This document shows positions 22,701 through 32,800 of a stretch of 64,000 bases of DNA, in pieces. Made by a program: the position numbers and the translations under genes. The DNA is from Pomphorhynchus laevis (taxonomy: Eukaryota; Acanthocephala; Palaeacanthocephala; Echinorhynchida; Pomphorhynchidae). Numbering within the stretch: the first letter of the stretch is position 1; every line of letters begins with the position of its first letter. The notes below the pieces were generated by a model. The model was not told where the DNA came from and made no database searches. It saw only the letters and a list, made by a program, of their open reading frames with translations. The stretch covers positions 124,001 to 188,000 of the forward strand of contig WNNJ02003691.1 of assembly GCA_012934845.2 (NCBI GenBank), in the 5' to 3' direction.

Positions 22701-22804
22701 AAAGACCTTATGTCAATGTAAACCATAAAATATTTAAACTTCTTAAAACAATAGATTTTACCTGCATGGAGATAAAACAGTAAAATTAGTTCATATTTGG
22801 GCAT
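10730..22804 (-). CDS. Secreted Kunitz-domain protein with Thr-rich linker; exons 22804-22762, 14959-14735, 13206-13030, 10992-10730 (minus strand)
   Basis: Four exons join to 708 nt (235 residues plus stop), and every intron is phase 1. Exon 1 encodes a signal peptide, MPKYELILLFYLHA, with donor G|GTAAAA. An in-frame ATG at 22834 could add ten residues. Exon 2 (TTTTAG|CC ... G|GTAAGT) gives a signal-cleavage-like AVA, then one Kunitz/BPTI domain. It has six Cys: C-x8-C, an unusually long 22-residue second spacing, then x7, x12 and x3, with 'EYIGCGGNKNNF'. The residue after Cys2 (P1) is Asn, so classical trypsin inhibition is doubtful. Exon 3 (CTAG|AA ... CACA|GTAAGA) is a Thr/Ser/Pro mucin-like linker with a repeated LITSTTLPP unit. 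Exon 4 (TTAAG|CG) is a Cys-rich tail with a CC pair ending at TAA 10730-10732. The symmetric phase-1 Kunitz exon is typical of exon-shuffled extracellular modules. Exon 2 is firm, exons 3 and 4 likely, exon 1 the least certain because of its 7.8 kb intron. Confidence 0.7.
11170..11300. repeat. Naiad terminal-region fragment in Kunitz-gene intron 3
   Basis: It contains the 'gtcaatttttatgaattgac' block followed by 'gtatcagaataaggatta' and 'atcaggaggaac', which also occur at 40098-40170 and 50500-50575. It is a truncated copy of the Naiad pseudo-LTR / 3' end. Confidence 0.65.
11690..11800 (+). ncRNA. Hammerhead ribozyme motif (canonical core)
   Basis: The core reads CUGAUGA at 11744-11750. A perfect 5-bp stem II follows (GUCAU 11751-11755, UGUG loop, AUGAC 11760-11764), then GAAA at 11765-11768. 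A3-bp stem III can form (ACG 11768-11770 with CGU 11776-11778, loop GCAGU), which puts C at 11779 in the cleavage position. This matches the type I hammerhead core at all the invariant positions I can name. Stem I is the weak point: AGGAAU (11732-11737) can pair with AUUCUU (11780-11785), but six bases intervene before the core. An alternative hairpin, UGCCGU 11695-11700 with ACGGCA 11738-11743, closes right next to the core. It lies in intron 3 of the Kunitz gene, antisense to it. Activity is unknown. Confidence 0.7.
11975..12330 (+). repeat. Tandem pair of ~226 bp units with hammerhead-like hairpins
   Basis: Each copy begins 'attgtaatcctgatgatag'. The hairpins are at 11986-12001 (GAUAGC-AGGA-GCUAUC) and 12212-12227 (GAUAGC-AGUA-GCUAUC), and each is followed directly by GAAAUAUUGA. 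The loops differ while the six-pair stem is identical. Both units continue with 'gaaaaatat.tt.gt.cca' and '.aaaactat.taatcgaaat'. They start about 200 bp downstream of the canonical hammerhead core. No coding potential. Confidence 0.65.
12591..12609. other. Perfect short palindrome
   Basis: TAAGTCTCA-T-TGAGACTTA is a 9-bp perfect inverted repeat with a one-base spacer. A second small one (agcac..gtgct) lies at 12557-12572. Function unknown; it is in Kunitz-gene intron 3. Confidence 0.45.
13610..13950. repeat. Three tandem ~112 bp units in Kunitz-gene intron 2
   Basis: The phrase 'cagtcgttt.g.ctgctt' recurs at 13692, 13803 and 13915, spaced 111 and 112 bases. Between these, 'cactcct..acgaact.atg' and 'catcagt' also repeat. 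The composition is less AT-rich than the surroundings. The frame open over 13541-13789 on the plus strand is a consequence of this repeat, and I do not call it a gene. Confidence 0.7.
13951..14734. other. Remainder of Kunitz-gene intron 2
   Basis: AT-rich. Around 14560-14650 there are overlapping 'atattaaatttaatat'-type palindromes. No exon is visible until the Kunitz exon at 14735. Confidence 0.4.
15141..16320. repeat. 1.2 kb duplicated block, copy 1
   Basis: It is repeated almost base for base at 21352-22525 (offset 6211), including identical small open frames at 15191-15379 and 16040-16246. The block is itself built from two related halves: 15270-15380 resembles 15965-16070. Near 15187-15240 and again near 15752-15850 there are decayed look-alikes of the Kunitz exon 5' end and its flanking intron (compare 14925-15020, 'gaagccaattat.agcaa'). 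A short '(a)ctttgaatttagttatgt' repeat lies at 15840-15930. These look like old duplications of the Kunitz exon edge that were copied together later. Confidence 0.75.
15636..15668 (+). other. Hammerhead-like hairpin (family K), copy 1
   Basis: CUGAAGA is followed by U, then a perfect 6-bp stem GAUGCC-AGCUA-GGCAUC, then GAAAUAUU. The arrangement matches the stem II half of a hammerhead, with a stem sequence unlike the other families in this window. The stem III and stem I halves are not convincing. Confidence 0.55.
16446..16670 (+). repeat. tRNA-derived SINE
   Basis: The head resembles a tRNA of the Leu/Ser type. It has an A-box-like 'tggccgaatgg' at 16450-16460 and a weak B-box-like 'agctcgaacat' near 16505-16515. 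A unique body follows (to about 16605), then a tail of short 'attgttattaatc' repeats to about 16665. Head, body and simple-repeat tail is the SINE layout. It is too divergent to be a working tRNA gene. Confidence 0.55.
16750..16849. repeat. 14-bp minisatellite, seven units
   Basis: The unit 'attactgttccggt' repeats seven times; one unit has 'ctgt' in place of 'cggt'. Because 14 is not a multiple of three, the plus strand reads as a spurious Val/Pro/Leu/Tyr-repeat peptide. Confidence 0.9.
16850..17158 (-). other. Unassigned open reading segment, possibly exon or transposon relic
   Basis: The minus strand is open for about 100 residues, with ordinary mixed composition: 'IIELVVIHLEDGKCVEVVG', 'STLRKLHVERIEYENRWYK', 'RISRMIRQPDHTKFVMVTM'. 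It runs into the 14-bp minisatellite and has no start codon in a convincing context. A possible acceptor (GTCAG) lies near 17150. I do not recognise the family. It sits in Kunitz-gene intron 1 on the same strand, but it is not needed for that reading frame. Confidence 0.35.
17314..17902. mobile_element. MITE with ~70 bp terminal inverted repeats and TA target duplication
   Basis: The left end (17314-17385) starts ACAGTCCTAAATA. The right end (17831-17902) finishes TATTTAGGACTGT or nearly so. The arms stay complementary over about 70 bp through 'catagcactta.aaactacgt' and 'gaatactcgcc.g.aatata'. TA flanks both ends (17312-17313 and 17903-17904), as expected for the Tc1/mariner superfamily. The 445 bp interior has no transposase frame. 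Confidence 0.75.
18105..18840 (+). mobile_element. Penelope-like element remnant: pLTR piece, C-terminal coding tail, 3' region with hairpin
   Basis: Frame 18151-18330 reads 'RAIVDHSLNLDNNNTVVSA', 'KETHCLNRKIFEASYIHKD' and 'NKPDVTINIL', then stop. This matches the end of the GIY-YIG region of PLEs (the '..EHS..', 'KE...R...EA..I' pattern). Upstream, 18111-18145 has 'ttagcgaaatatcaaataaa', the right half of the family S hairpin. Downstream, 18484-18835 matches 48045-48410. It contains CUGAAGA (18730-18736), GCUAAC-AGAA-GUUAGC and GGAA, and ends in 'gatccagctccaataattc'. The order pLTR fragment, coding tail, 3' UTR, pLTR is that of a 5'-truncated PLE. This ties the satellite hairpin family to a PLE. 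Confidence 0.7.
18841..21351. other. Kunitz-gene intron 1, gene-less, with family S fragment and a hairpin
   Basis: A decayed family S hairpin copy lies at about 19740-19825 (CUGAAGA at 19749-19755, then GCUAAC repeats and GAAAUAUC). A perfect 13-bp inverted repeat, TTCAGTTTACGCT/AGCGTAAACTGAA, spans 19843-19880. The rest is AT-rich without recognisable coding. Confidence 0.5.
21352..22525. repeat. 1.2 kb duplicated block, copy 2
   Basis: Nearly identical to 15141-16320; only a handful of substitutions and small indels are visible by eye. It carries the same decayed Kunitz-exon edges and the same family K hairpin (21847-21879). The homology stops near 'ttgacgttta', after which the flanks differ. 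It lies in intron 1, about 240 bp below the proposed signal-peptide exon. Confidence 0.75.
21847..21879 (+). other. Hammerhead-like hairpin (family K), copy 2
   Basis: Identical to the copy at 15636-15668: CUGAAGA, U, GAUGCC-AGCUA-GGCAUC, GAAAUAUU. Confidence 0.55.
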
Positions 22805-22834
22805 GATTTTATCGAATAATATCTTCTCAAACAT

Positions 22835-23865
22835 CTTGATGTGAATGAATATTAGATAATTTATTCATTACTAATTGTAGATTAATGGTCATTTTATTTG
22901 ACATAAACTTATTAAAGGCGCCAATTTATCTTTTACATTAAGCACTGATAGTTTTATTTAAAAATAAAGTTTTAAATATTTTTAATGATTGAGATTTTTC
23001 AGATTATTTTGATTTAGAGAATTTTTTAAATTATTTATTAATTGTTTTCTATATAAAATTTATTTGTTTAATTGCAGACATATGCAACTAGATATTTATG
23101 AATTATATCAAAGATAACGGAAAGTATCAGCTTATATTAGTCATCTTGTTTTCGGCTTTTAATACGTGCCCGCCCATTATTTTGCATTTTTTGATAATTT
23201 TATAATTTTTATAATTTTAAAAATGTCAAAGATTATTAAGTAATCCAGTAAGAAATGCTTGAATGCATAATCGGTACAAATAAATAAAGTGTATTCCTTC
23301 TAGTTTCGTAATTCGATTTGGTAGGCATAAAATTGAGAATCATAATGTATTTTTCCCTAAAACTCGTCCCCTGTGAAATCTTTCAAACCTTTGAATGTTA
23401 TCTTTTATTTATATAAATTTTATCTTTCTAGATAAATTTACAAGTAGCGATTTGAAGCAATTTAGTAACTACTAATGCCTTTAAATTATTGTTTGGGAAT
23501 TGAAAAAATTTCTTTATCATGACCGCTTTAAGTATTCAACTGCAAATAAGATGCCAATAATTGTATACACTACTAGGTTATAATCTAATTTTTTTTTCAC
23601 TCTTACAAGTAAGAGTGAAAAAATGTACCGCATTAAAAATTATAAACATATTCGCTGATGTATTATTTATTGGTCAGAAATAAATTGAATTAAAGTACAG
23701 ATAAGAAATAAAAAAATTTGAAGACGAGACTTCAGTATTTAAATTTAACGTCTCGATCAAATACGAAACGCTTTTACAACCCGTATATAACATAATATGA
23801 TGGAATACGATTTGATCTCAAGTAATTCATAATTATTCATTTGCAAATATTATATTGATTTTCTT
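22835..23865. other. Upstream region of the Kunitz gene
   Basis: AT-rich flank upstream of the proposed first exon. No TATA box or other promoter element could be singled out against the AT background. A small palindrome 'tcttacaagtaaga' lies near 23602-23615. Confidence 0.35.
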
Positions 23866-24565
23866 TAATATATTCATTATATCATATCAACTATATCAAT
23901 AATAGCCTAAGCTGGTAAGGCTAAGAAGGAAAAGTCGTTCAAATATTTTTCATATTATAATATTTTGTTATATATTTTATACATTATATTATTATATACA
24001 TTATATCATAAAAACTATATTAACAATAGTCTACGCTGATAAGGCATAATAAGGATAAGTCATTGAAATATTGTTCATATTATAATATTTTAAATTATTA
24101 CATATTTTACACATTATATTAATATATTTATTATATCATATCAACTATATTAACAATAGTCTACACTGATAAGGCATAATAAGAACAAGTCGTTGAAATA
24201 TTTTTCATATTATAATATTTCATATTGTTACATATTTTATACATTATATTAATATATTCATTATATCATATCAACTATATCAATAATAACCTACACTGAT
24301 AAGGCATAATAAGAAAATTTATTGAAATATTTTTCATAATATAATATTTTATATTGTAACATATTTTACACATTATAATATATTCATTATATCATATCAA
24401 CTATATCAATAATAACCTACGCTGATAAGGCATAATAAGAAAATTCATTGAAATATTTTTCATAATATAATATTTTATATTGTAACATATTTTACACATT
24501 ATAATATATTCATTATATCATATAAACTATACCAACAAGAGTCGACCCTGATAAGGCTTAATAAG
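23866..24565. repeat. Tandem satellite, about six units of 115-135 bp
   Basis: The phrase 'ctgataaggc.taataagg' (or 'ctggtaaggc') recurs near 23911, 24027, 24164, 24296, 24420 and 24548. Between these are 'tattataatatttta.att' and 'cattatatcata.caactat'. Units vary in length by short deletions in the AT part. No coding potential. Confidence 0.8.
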
Positions 24566-26715
24566 GATTTTACACTGCCGAAAGAAATTCATTTTGATCT
24601 TTGTTACTATCTGTGACTAAACATCAAATGTTTTGCCATTTAATAATCTTCTGATTAATGTATTTTAAAATTTAATTAGGAATGATCCCTATAACAGAAC
24701 ATAAGTTCTGCAAAAAATTATAACAAAAAATTGGATTTTTGTGTAAAACAAAAATTTGTACAAATTAGCAATGCAAGTAATTTATGATGAAGATTAAAAG
24801 CGATCTTCACTTTTGACAACGACAACAGCGGAAGATTGAGGCAATAACATAGACATAAAGTAGCCTTTGGTAGTTGGGTGATGATGAATTTATTGTTAAT
24901 TTTAATATTAAAATTTTGAAAATTTATTGCGCAAGTGTTGCAAATCTAGCATTTGATGACATTTTAACGCCGAATAAGAGAAGTTGATTTTTAATTAAAA
25001 TTCTATGTTATATGTTTTATAAAAATCGATAACTTTAATATATTGATTTAAATCGATAGTGTAATAGGATAACATAAACCTCTTTTAATAACGATGTTGA
25101 TAATTGCGAATTTTTTCTTTATAGTCATTACCATAATATCTTTTAAGAAGGATTTTATTTAAAAATAAGCAATAAATGAAATTTCATTTTCTATCAAAAT
25201 TATCAGCATTTGTGAAAAAAAACTTTTATAATCGAGCTTATAGATTATAGATCTTGCCAAAATAAAAGATTATATTTTCTTCGTTCGATGATAATTTTTG
25301 GACTGTTAAGTAAAAATAAGCAGAATAGATTTCTTCAAAAAAGTCACAGTAACGATTATTTCAATTAACGATTTTATCGTGAATAAATGACAATATATAA
25401 TATTAAATAATAAATTTAATGATTATTTGTTCAATAATTTAAACTCAATTTGCTACATATTAATCAGCACATAAAAGCCAAATGTATATGTATGCCATCA
25501 TATTAATACATACAGAAATAATACGACAGATAAAACAGCTATATTTCGAGATAGCTGTAATAAAAATTATTTTTATAATTTTTGAGATTGTAATCCCACT
25601 GCCCTTTCACGACGAAAAGAACTTTTTATCCTGCTTATATAGCCTGGATAACACACGAAAAAGTGTGTGTATCACTTGACAAGCAATCACGAAATATAAC
25701 AATGTAATTACAACCACCATCTCGTATCCTTATTTAGAATATCGTCAATATATTCTATTACTGAATACAAAATCAATTGTAGCCATTTTGGCTTATGACC
25801 CATATTATCGGTCAATTTTGTTGGCCAATTACCGGTCAATAATTCATTTAGTTCACTACCGCCACACACAAAAAAAGTTATTATGTATAATGACTGAGTC
25901 AAATAAACCAGATTTGATAATTTATATTAGACTTTATAAAATTTATTTATCTCAATAGGTCATTAAACAGGTTAATATTGCAATTAGTTCAAGTTGCGTA
26001 TAACGAAAATTGTAACTGTATGCAGTATTAAGAAGTATCAAATACTTCCCGTTATGTCTTTTTGTATCGATAACACCAGTCGCCTAAAACACATTTGTAA
26101 AATAAAGTTACATAATACGTCACTATCTTTAAAACAATAGTGTTTCTAAAATTTAATGCTAACTAAATGATTCCAACGCGTTCTGGAAAATCGCCATTTA
26201 TTGACTAATTTAGTTTCAATTTGAATTGATATTTCCAAGGGAAGATGCACATTAGATGGCAATAATGTTATGCTGTTCAAATAGGGTTTTAAAAGTACAT
26301 CAGATTACATTTTGTTTATTTTGAAACTTCACCAACAAGCACATCAAATTCTTTCAGATTTTGTAATCTTTAAATTTTTCAAATATTTGTAGTAGTCTTT
26401 TAAATAAAGCAAATTCAAGCAAACAATTTCTATTTACTTTAACAAAATAAGGTTAATTAAAATTTTGTTAACGCTTTTAGTTAATAGATTAAATAAAAAT
26501 TTATAATAATTATTTCCAATAATTTTGTTAAAGTTGTCAATAACGCCAAAACAACAACCAGATAAGTGATAATATTTACAATAATTTTTTATTGAACCAA
26601 GAAAAGCATTTTTTTAAACTTTTATGAACATAAAGGTTAGCATTTTTTAACTTTTCCTATCATTTTTTAACTTTTATGTTAATTTTATATCAATTATAGA
26701 TGAAACCATTAAATA
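24566..26715. other. Gene-less AT-rich region; one unassigned minus-strand frame
   Basis: Frame 25708-25902 on the minus strand reads '...TGNWPTKLTDNMGHKPKWLQ', 'YIDDILNKDTRWWL', then stop. The composition looks protein-like and a TGGCGGTAG acceptor-like site lies upstream near 25855. I recognise no family and cannot link it to another exon. Nothing else was supported in this stretch. Confidence 0.3.
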
Positions 26716-27035
26716 TTCACTGCAACTTAAAGGCGCACCAGAATATAAGATGCCCCAGAATATAAAATGTATCAGAATATAAGGTGCACCTTTATATAAG
26801 ACGCGCATAATTTAATGCGCACAAGAATATAAGACTCGCCATAATTTAAGGCGTATCATAATATAAGGCGCACCAGAACATAAGGCGCACCTTTATATAA
26901 GACGTACCAGAAAATGGGGCTCACCAGAATATAAAGCGCAAGGAATATAAGGAATATCAGAATATATACCCACCAGAATATAGGCGCAAAAGAATATAGG
27001 GCGCAATAGAATATAAAGCTCATCTAAATATAAAA
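26716..27035. repeat. Degenerate 16-18 bp minisatellite
   Basis: About 17-18 imperfect units around 'gcgcaccagaatataag', with variants ending 'ataagacgc', 'atagggcgc' and 'ataaagctc'. The regular spacing of GC-containing words in an AT background is clear. Confidence 0.85.
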
Positions 27036-27199
27036 AGTGAGTGTGAATTTGATTAAAGTGTTTAGTTTTTTCCACGTTCAATTGCGTTCATTTTTAAATA
27101 TTCTTTTCATAAATGTCGTTTAGCATTTGCTATAAAGGTTTAGTATAGCAAATATTATATTTATTATACGAAAATAATAAAAATAATAAAATTAATAAT

Positions 27200-27335
27200 T
27201 GTTTTTAGATTTTCTATAAATTAAATCAAGTTAAAATAAAAAATTGAAATTTAAAATAAACGTCATTTTTATGAATTGACTGATAAATAACAGACGTTGT
27301 ATCAGAATAAGAATTAGAGGTCTTTGAAGGAATAT
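27200..27335. repeat. Naiad terminal-region fragment
   Basis: It carries 'aaatcaagttaaaataaa', 'cgtcatttttatgaattgac', then 'cagacgttgtatcagaataa' and 'agaggtc'. The order is the same as at 40063-40162. No coding part remains. Confidence 0.7.
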
Positions 27336-28261
27336 GTTATATTAATAGTATATTTTCATTATAAACCGTAAAAAATAAATTGTTATTTTTATAATCTTGA
27401 CAATTCTACAACTTTAGCAAAAGTAATTTAATTAAACCTTAAAATTATTCTTTACCTTAAATATTTGTATATTAAATATATTTAATAAGTCGTTGCTTTG
27501 AATATTCGTAATTATTTTATAATATTATAATAAAATTATAATAATTTATATAATTATATATATATATATATATTTAATTAACTAATTTTATTGTAATTAT
27601 TAAAAGCTATTATAGTATTTTTTTAAAAAACCCAGTATTGATTCATTTTTATATTTTAAGTTTTGGATTATAATTAACAAAACAATATTATAAAACTATT
27701 ATTTTTATATTATTTCTTAAATAAATAGAACAAAATTCCAAAAAATTAAAAAATTTATTTTGTTAATTGTACGTATAATGATTTAAGCTGCAGTTTAAAA
27801 TTTAAATTTATTTTGTTAATTGTACGTTAAATAATTTAAAATGAAATATTCCGGTAATTAAATGTATTTCGATTATATTTCAATATATAAATAAATATTT
27901 TACTAAAATTATAGTCTAGTACTGCATGATGAAACTATAAACATTTTGTAAACATGAAAAAATTGTAGTTTTGGTAACGTTCATACTTTGATACTGATAA
28001 AAAAGCAACCGTCATTTTTATTTCACAATAATTAATTTAAAAGAAAGTACCCTGCTGTGTTACCTCTAGCATTACGCGACGGTTTGGACTTTGTACTGAC
28101 TGGACGCCTAAGGCGTATTAATTTGTGGTGAACGGTGATGCATAACGAGAATGAAATACAATTTTACAAAATTATTAAATCTAATAGAATATACTATTCT
28201 AAATTGAAATGTGAAAGTTCAAGTCTGTTAAATTTCACTTGAGTCATGTCTTGTTTCCTCG
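27336..28261. other. Gene-less AT-rich spacer
   Basis: It contains a (TA)n run near 27545-27575 and two similar 'ttattttgttaattgtacgt' stretches near 27756 and 27809. A less AT-rich patch at 28050-28140 has a small 'acgcctaaggcgt' hairpin. No gene was recognised. Confidence 0.4.
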
Positions 28262-28392
28262 GTCATTGTTTCGATTTTATATTTCATTTTGTTAACACAT
28301 TTTAAATTTTATTTTGTTAACACATTTTAAATTTCATTTTGTTAACACATTTTAAATTTCATTTTGTTAACACATTTTAAATTTCATTTCGT
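28262..28392. repeat. 25-bp tandem repeat, five units
   Basis: Five consecutive units contain 'tttcattttgttaacacatt' plus 'ttaaa'. They are nearly identical, with one T for C change and a diverged last unit. Confidence 0.9.
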
Positions 28393-28822
28393 TTAATGAT
28401 AATTCCAAAAAAATTTAAGATATTTTTAAATAAAATACGAGTGTATTCTGCTGCTTCGAAAATTGGCTTATTGATTTAATATTAGCAGAAATATTAGTAA
28501 TATAATAGTTATGCATGAAATCTAAATTTAATGTATAAATTGACGTTTTTATAAGCAAATGTGCTCAAGATAACATCTATCAGTGGACTTGCTAATTTAG
28601 AGTTCTCTAGATATATGTCAGAAAAAGATTCCGTTTGACAGATATGTAAATGCTATTAACTTTACATTTTCGAAATGTATTGTCTATAACCTCATAAACA
28701 CGACAACATTGTGCATATTAATAAATCTTGTCAATTACCAATAGCGATAGAAACGCCAGCAACCAGTTGTATCCTATTTATGTTGTAATCATATTGACCT
28801 ACAGTTTATTACCTACCATTGC

Positions 28823-29425
28823 AAAGCATTTACAACTTTGAATACATATTTATATTTTAAGGTATGCTTGGAATATATTAGAGGAAATGATTAAATAGAT
28901 TTTAATATTTTAATATTTGCGCATAGATTTAAATTTCATTTATTCGATAAAAATATATTTCATTATAGTATATATCAGTGATTCACAAGCGTCAATGTTC
29001 GTTTGGTTTCTAGGTAGTCAGGAAAAGCTCGATGAATATCAGGAGCGTTTATAATAAGTGTTTGAATCGAAGCACTAAACGTTTAATATAAACGTTCATT
29101 AATAAATGATTAATCAAACTCTTATTATTATAAACGTTTAATCATACACTTATTACAATAAAAGTCTGTAAAGCATTTACAGCTTTTTAAGCATTTATAT
29201 ATTAAGGTAAGCTTGGAATATATTAGATGAATTGATTAAATAGATTTTAATATTTTAATATTTGCGCATAGATTTAAATTTCATTTATTCGATAAAAAGA
29301 TATTTCATTATAGTATAGATCAGTGATTCTCAAACGTCAATGTTCGTTTGGTTTCTAGGTAGTCTAGGAAAAGCTCGACGAATATCAGGAGCTTGTATAA
29401 TAAACGTTTGAATCATATCCATGTT
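28823..29425. repeat. Two tandem copies of a ~347 bp unit flanking the satellite array
   Basis: 28823-29169 and 29170-29425 share 'aaagcatttaca', 'cttggaatatattaga', 'atattttaatatttgcgcat', 'gtcaatgttcgtttggtttc' and 'atatcaggagc'. The junction words 'aaacgtttaatca' and 'gtctgtaaagcattta' also appear at 37886-37940, on the far side of the satellite array. Confidence 0.8.
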
Positions 29426-29809
29426 TATATTGGGTTCATATTTGAACATCATGCAAAAGTAGGGGGATTCATAGGTATGCAGGATAGAACATAGAAGTAT
29501 ATCTGTCAAATACTATTAACTTGAATCACATGTCTTATTGCTTGTTCGTGACATCAGAATATTACCAGTAAACAATAAAATTGATCTTATAAATTTACAT
29601 TGTACAAACAACGAAAGCTTAAACGATTAGATGCCGTACATTAATTGCAAACCATAAAATACTTTAAAAATGTGTTAAAAACTTGTATCAAACGCTTTCT
29701 TAAATTATTGTGCATTGTAACTGTCTTGGAAATGCTAAATATCATACATGCAGCTTGAAATTCAATCGTTATTAAAACGAATAAAAAGCGAAAGTAAATA
29801 GTCGATGAT
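29426..29809. other. Spacer before the satellite array
   Basis: AT-rich. No gene, repeat or RNA motif was recognised. Confidence 0.35.
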
Positions 29810-32800
29810 GATCTATTATTGATAAAGAATTATTAGAGCTGGATCACAAAATGGAAAAATTTCATTTGATATTTCGTAAACCTCTGTTAAATAAATAAAT
29901 AGCATCTTCAATAAATAAATAAATACTTATTTTTAGAAGTATAAAATACTTACAAATATTAATGCTATGAAAGAATAATGAATTGAATAAAAAATAAACG
30001 ACAAATCGATTTTGAATATAAAAGATTTGTTAGTAATTAACAGGAACTTTATTGATCAAAGAATTTTACAATATGAATTTGCAAATAACAATATCTTAAT
30101 ATCTCAATATCTTAATTCCAATATAAAAAATCTATATTGATTCTGTAAAAAAGTCTATCTTTATATAAAATATAAAAAATCTATTATAAATTGAATTTGA
30201 ATGAGGAATGCGAAGGTGTGATAATGTCTAAATTTGAAGAAAGTTGTTAACCCGTCTATCAATGCCTCAGACCAATCGTCGTTCCATAGATAATATAAAC
30301 AATACCATGAATTATAATGGTATATTATAGATCAAGAATTATTAGAACTGGATCAAAAAATGGAAAAATTTCATTTGATATTTCGTTAACCTCTGTTAGC
30401 ATCTTCAGAAAATTACAATGTTCTTCTTGATAACTGCAGACCAGTGGATATATAGCACTGTCGAATGATTTTAAATGGTTGATAATGATCCATTATTGGT
30501 AAAGAATTATTAGAGATGGATCGAAGAAAAGAGGAAAATTTTATTTAATATTACGATAACTTCTGTTAGCATCTTCAGAAAATTACAATTTGATAAAGAA
30601 TTATTGGAGCTGGATCAAAGAAAAGAGGACAATTTTATTTGGTATTTCGCAAACCTATGTTAGCATCTTCAGAAAATTATAATGTTCTTCTTGCTAACTG
30701 CAGACCAGTGGATATATAGCAATGTCGAATGATTTTAAATGTTTGATAGTCATCCATTATTGATAGAGAATTATTGGATCTGGATCAAAGAAAAGAGGAC
30801 ACTTTTATTTGATATTTCGCTAACCTCTGTTAGTATCTTCAGAAAATTACAATGTTCTTCTTGCTAACTGCAGACCAGTGGATATATAGCACTGTCGAAT
30901 GATTTTAAATGTTTGATAGTCATCCATTATTGATAAAGAATTATTGGATCTGGATCAAAAAAAAGAGGACACTTTTATTTGATATTTCGCTAACCTCTGT
31001 TAGTATCTTCAGAAAATTACAATGTTCTTCTTGCTAACTGCTGACCAGTGGATCTATAACACTGTCGAAGGATTAAAAATGATTGATAATTATCCATTAT
31101 TGATAAAGAATTATTTGAGCTGGATAAAAGAAAGGACACTTTTATTTGATATTTCGCTAAACTCTGTTAGTATCTTCGGAAAATTACAATGCTCTTCTTG
31201 CTAACTGCTAAGCAGTGGATCTATAACACTGTCGAATGATTTAAAATGATTAATAATTATCAATTATTGATAAAGAATTATTAGAGCTGGATCAAAGAAA
31301 GGACAATTTTATTTGATATTTCGCTAACCTCTGTTAGTATCTTCGGAAAATTACAATGATCTTCTTGCTAACTGCAGAACAGTGGATATATAGCACTGTC
31401 GAATGATTTTAAATGTTTGATAGTCATCCATTATTTATAAAGAATTATTGGATCTGGATCAAAGGAAAGAGGACACTTTTATTTGATATTTCGCTAACCT
31501 CTATTAGTATCTTCAGAAAATTACAATGTTCTTCTTGCTAACTGCAGACCAGTAGATCTATAACACTGTCGAATGATTTAAAAGGATTGATAATGATCCA
31601 TTATTGATAAAGAATTATTAGAGCTGGATCAAAGTGAGAAGGACACTTTTATTTGATATTTCGCTAACCTCTGTTAGTATCTTCGGAAAATTACAATGCT
31701 CTTCTTGCTAACTGCTGACCAGTGGATCTATAACACTGTCGAATGATTTAAAATGATTGATAATTATCCATTATTGATAAAGAATTATTAGAGCTGGATC
31801 AAAGAAAGAAGGACACTTTTATTTAATATTTCGCTAACCTCTGTTAGTATCTTCGGAAAATTACAATGCTCTTCTCGCTAACTGCTGACCAGTGGATCTA
31901 TAACACTGTCGAATGATTTTAAATGGTTGATAATAATCCATTATTGATAAATAATTATTAGAGCTGGATCAAAGAAAGAAGGACACTTTTATTTGATATT
32001 TCGCTAACCTCTGTTAGTATCACCGGAAAATTACAATGCTCATCTTGCTAACTGCTGACCAGTGAATCTATAACACCGTCGAATGATTTAAAAAAATTGA
32101 TAATTATCCATTATTGATAAAGAAATATTAGAGCTGGATCAAAGAAAGAAGAACACTTTTATTTGATATTTCGCTAACCTCTTTTAGTATCTTCGGAAAA
32201 TTACAATGATCTTCTCGCTAACTGCTGACCAGTAGATCTATAACACTGTCGAATGATTAAAAATGATTGATAATTATCCATTATTGATAAATAATTATTA
32301 GAGCTGGATCAAAGAAAGAAGGACGCTTTTATTTGATATTTCGCTAACATCTTATAGTATCTTCGCAAAATTACAATGCTCTTCTTGCTAATTGCAAATC
32401 AGTGGATCTATAACACTGTCGAATGATTTAAAATGATTGATAATGATCCATTATTGATAAAGAATTATTAGAGCTGGATCAAAGAAAGAAGGACACTTTT
32501 ATTTGATATTTCGCTAACCTCTTTTAGTATCTTCGGAAAATTACAATGCTCTTCTTGCTAACTGCAGACCAGTGGATCTATAACACTGTCGAATGATATT
32601 AAATGGTTGATAATGATCCATTATTGGTAAAGAATTATTAGAGCTGGATCAAAGAAAGAAGGACACTTTTATTTGATATTTCGCTAACCTCTGTTAGTAT
32701 CTTCAGAAAATTACAATGCTCTTCTTGCTAACTGCTGACCAGTGCATCTATAACACTGTCGAATGTTTTAAAATGATTGATAATTATCCATTATTGATAA

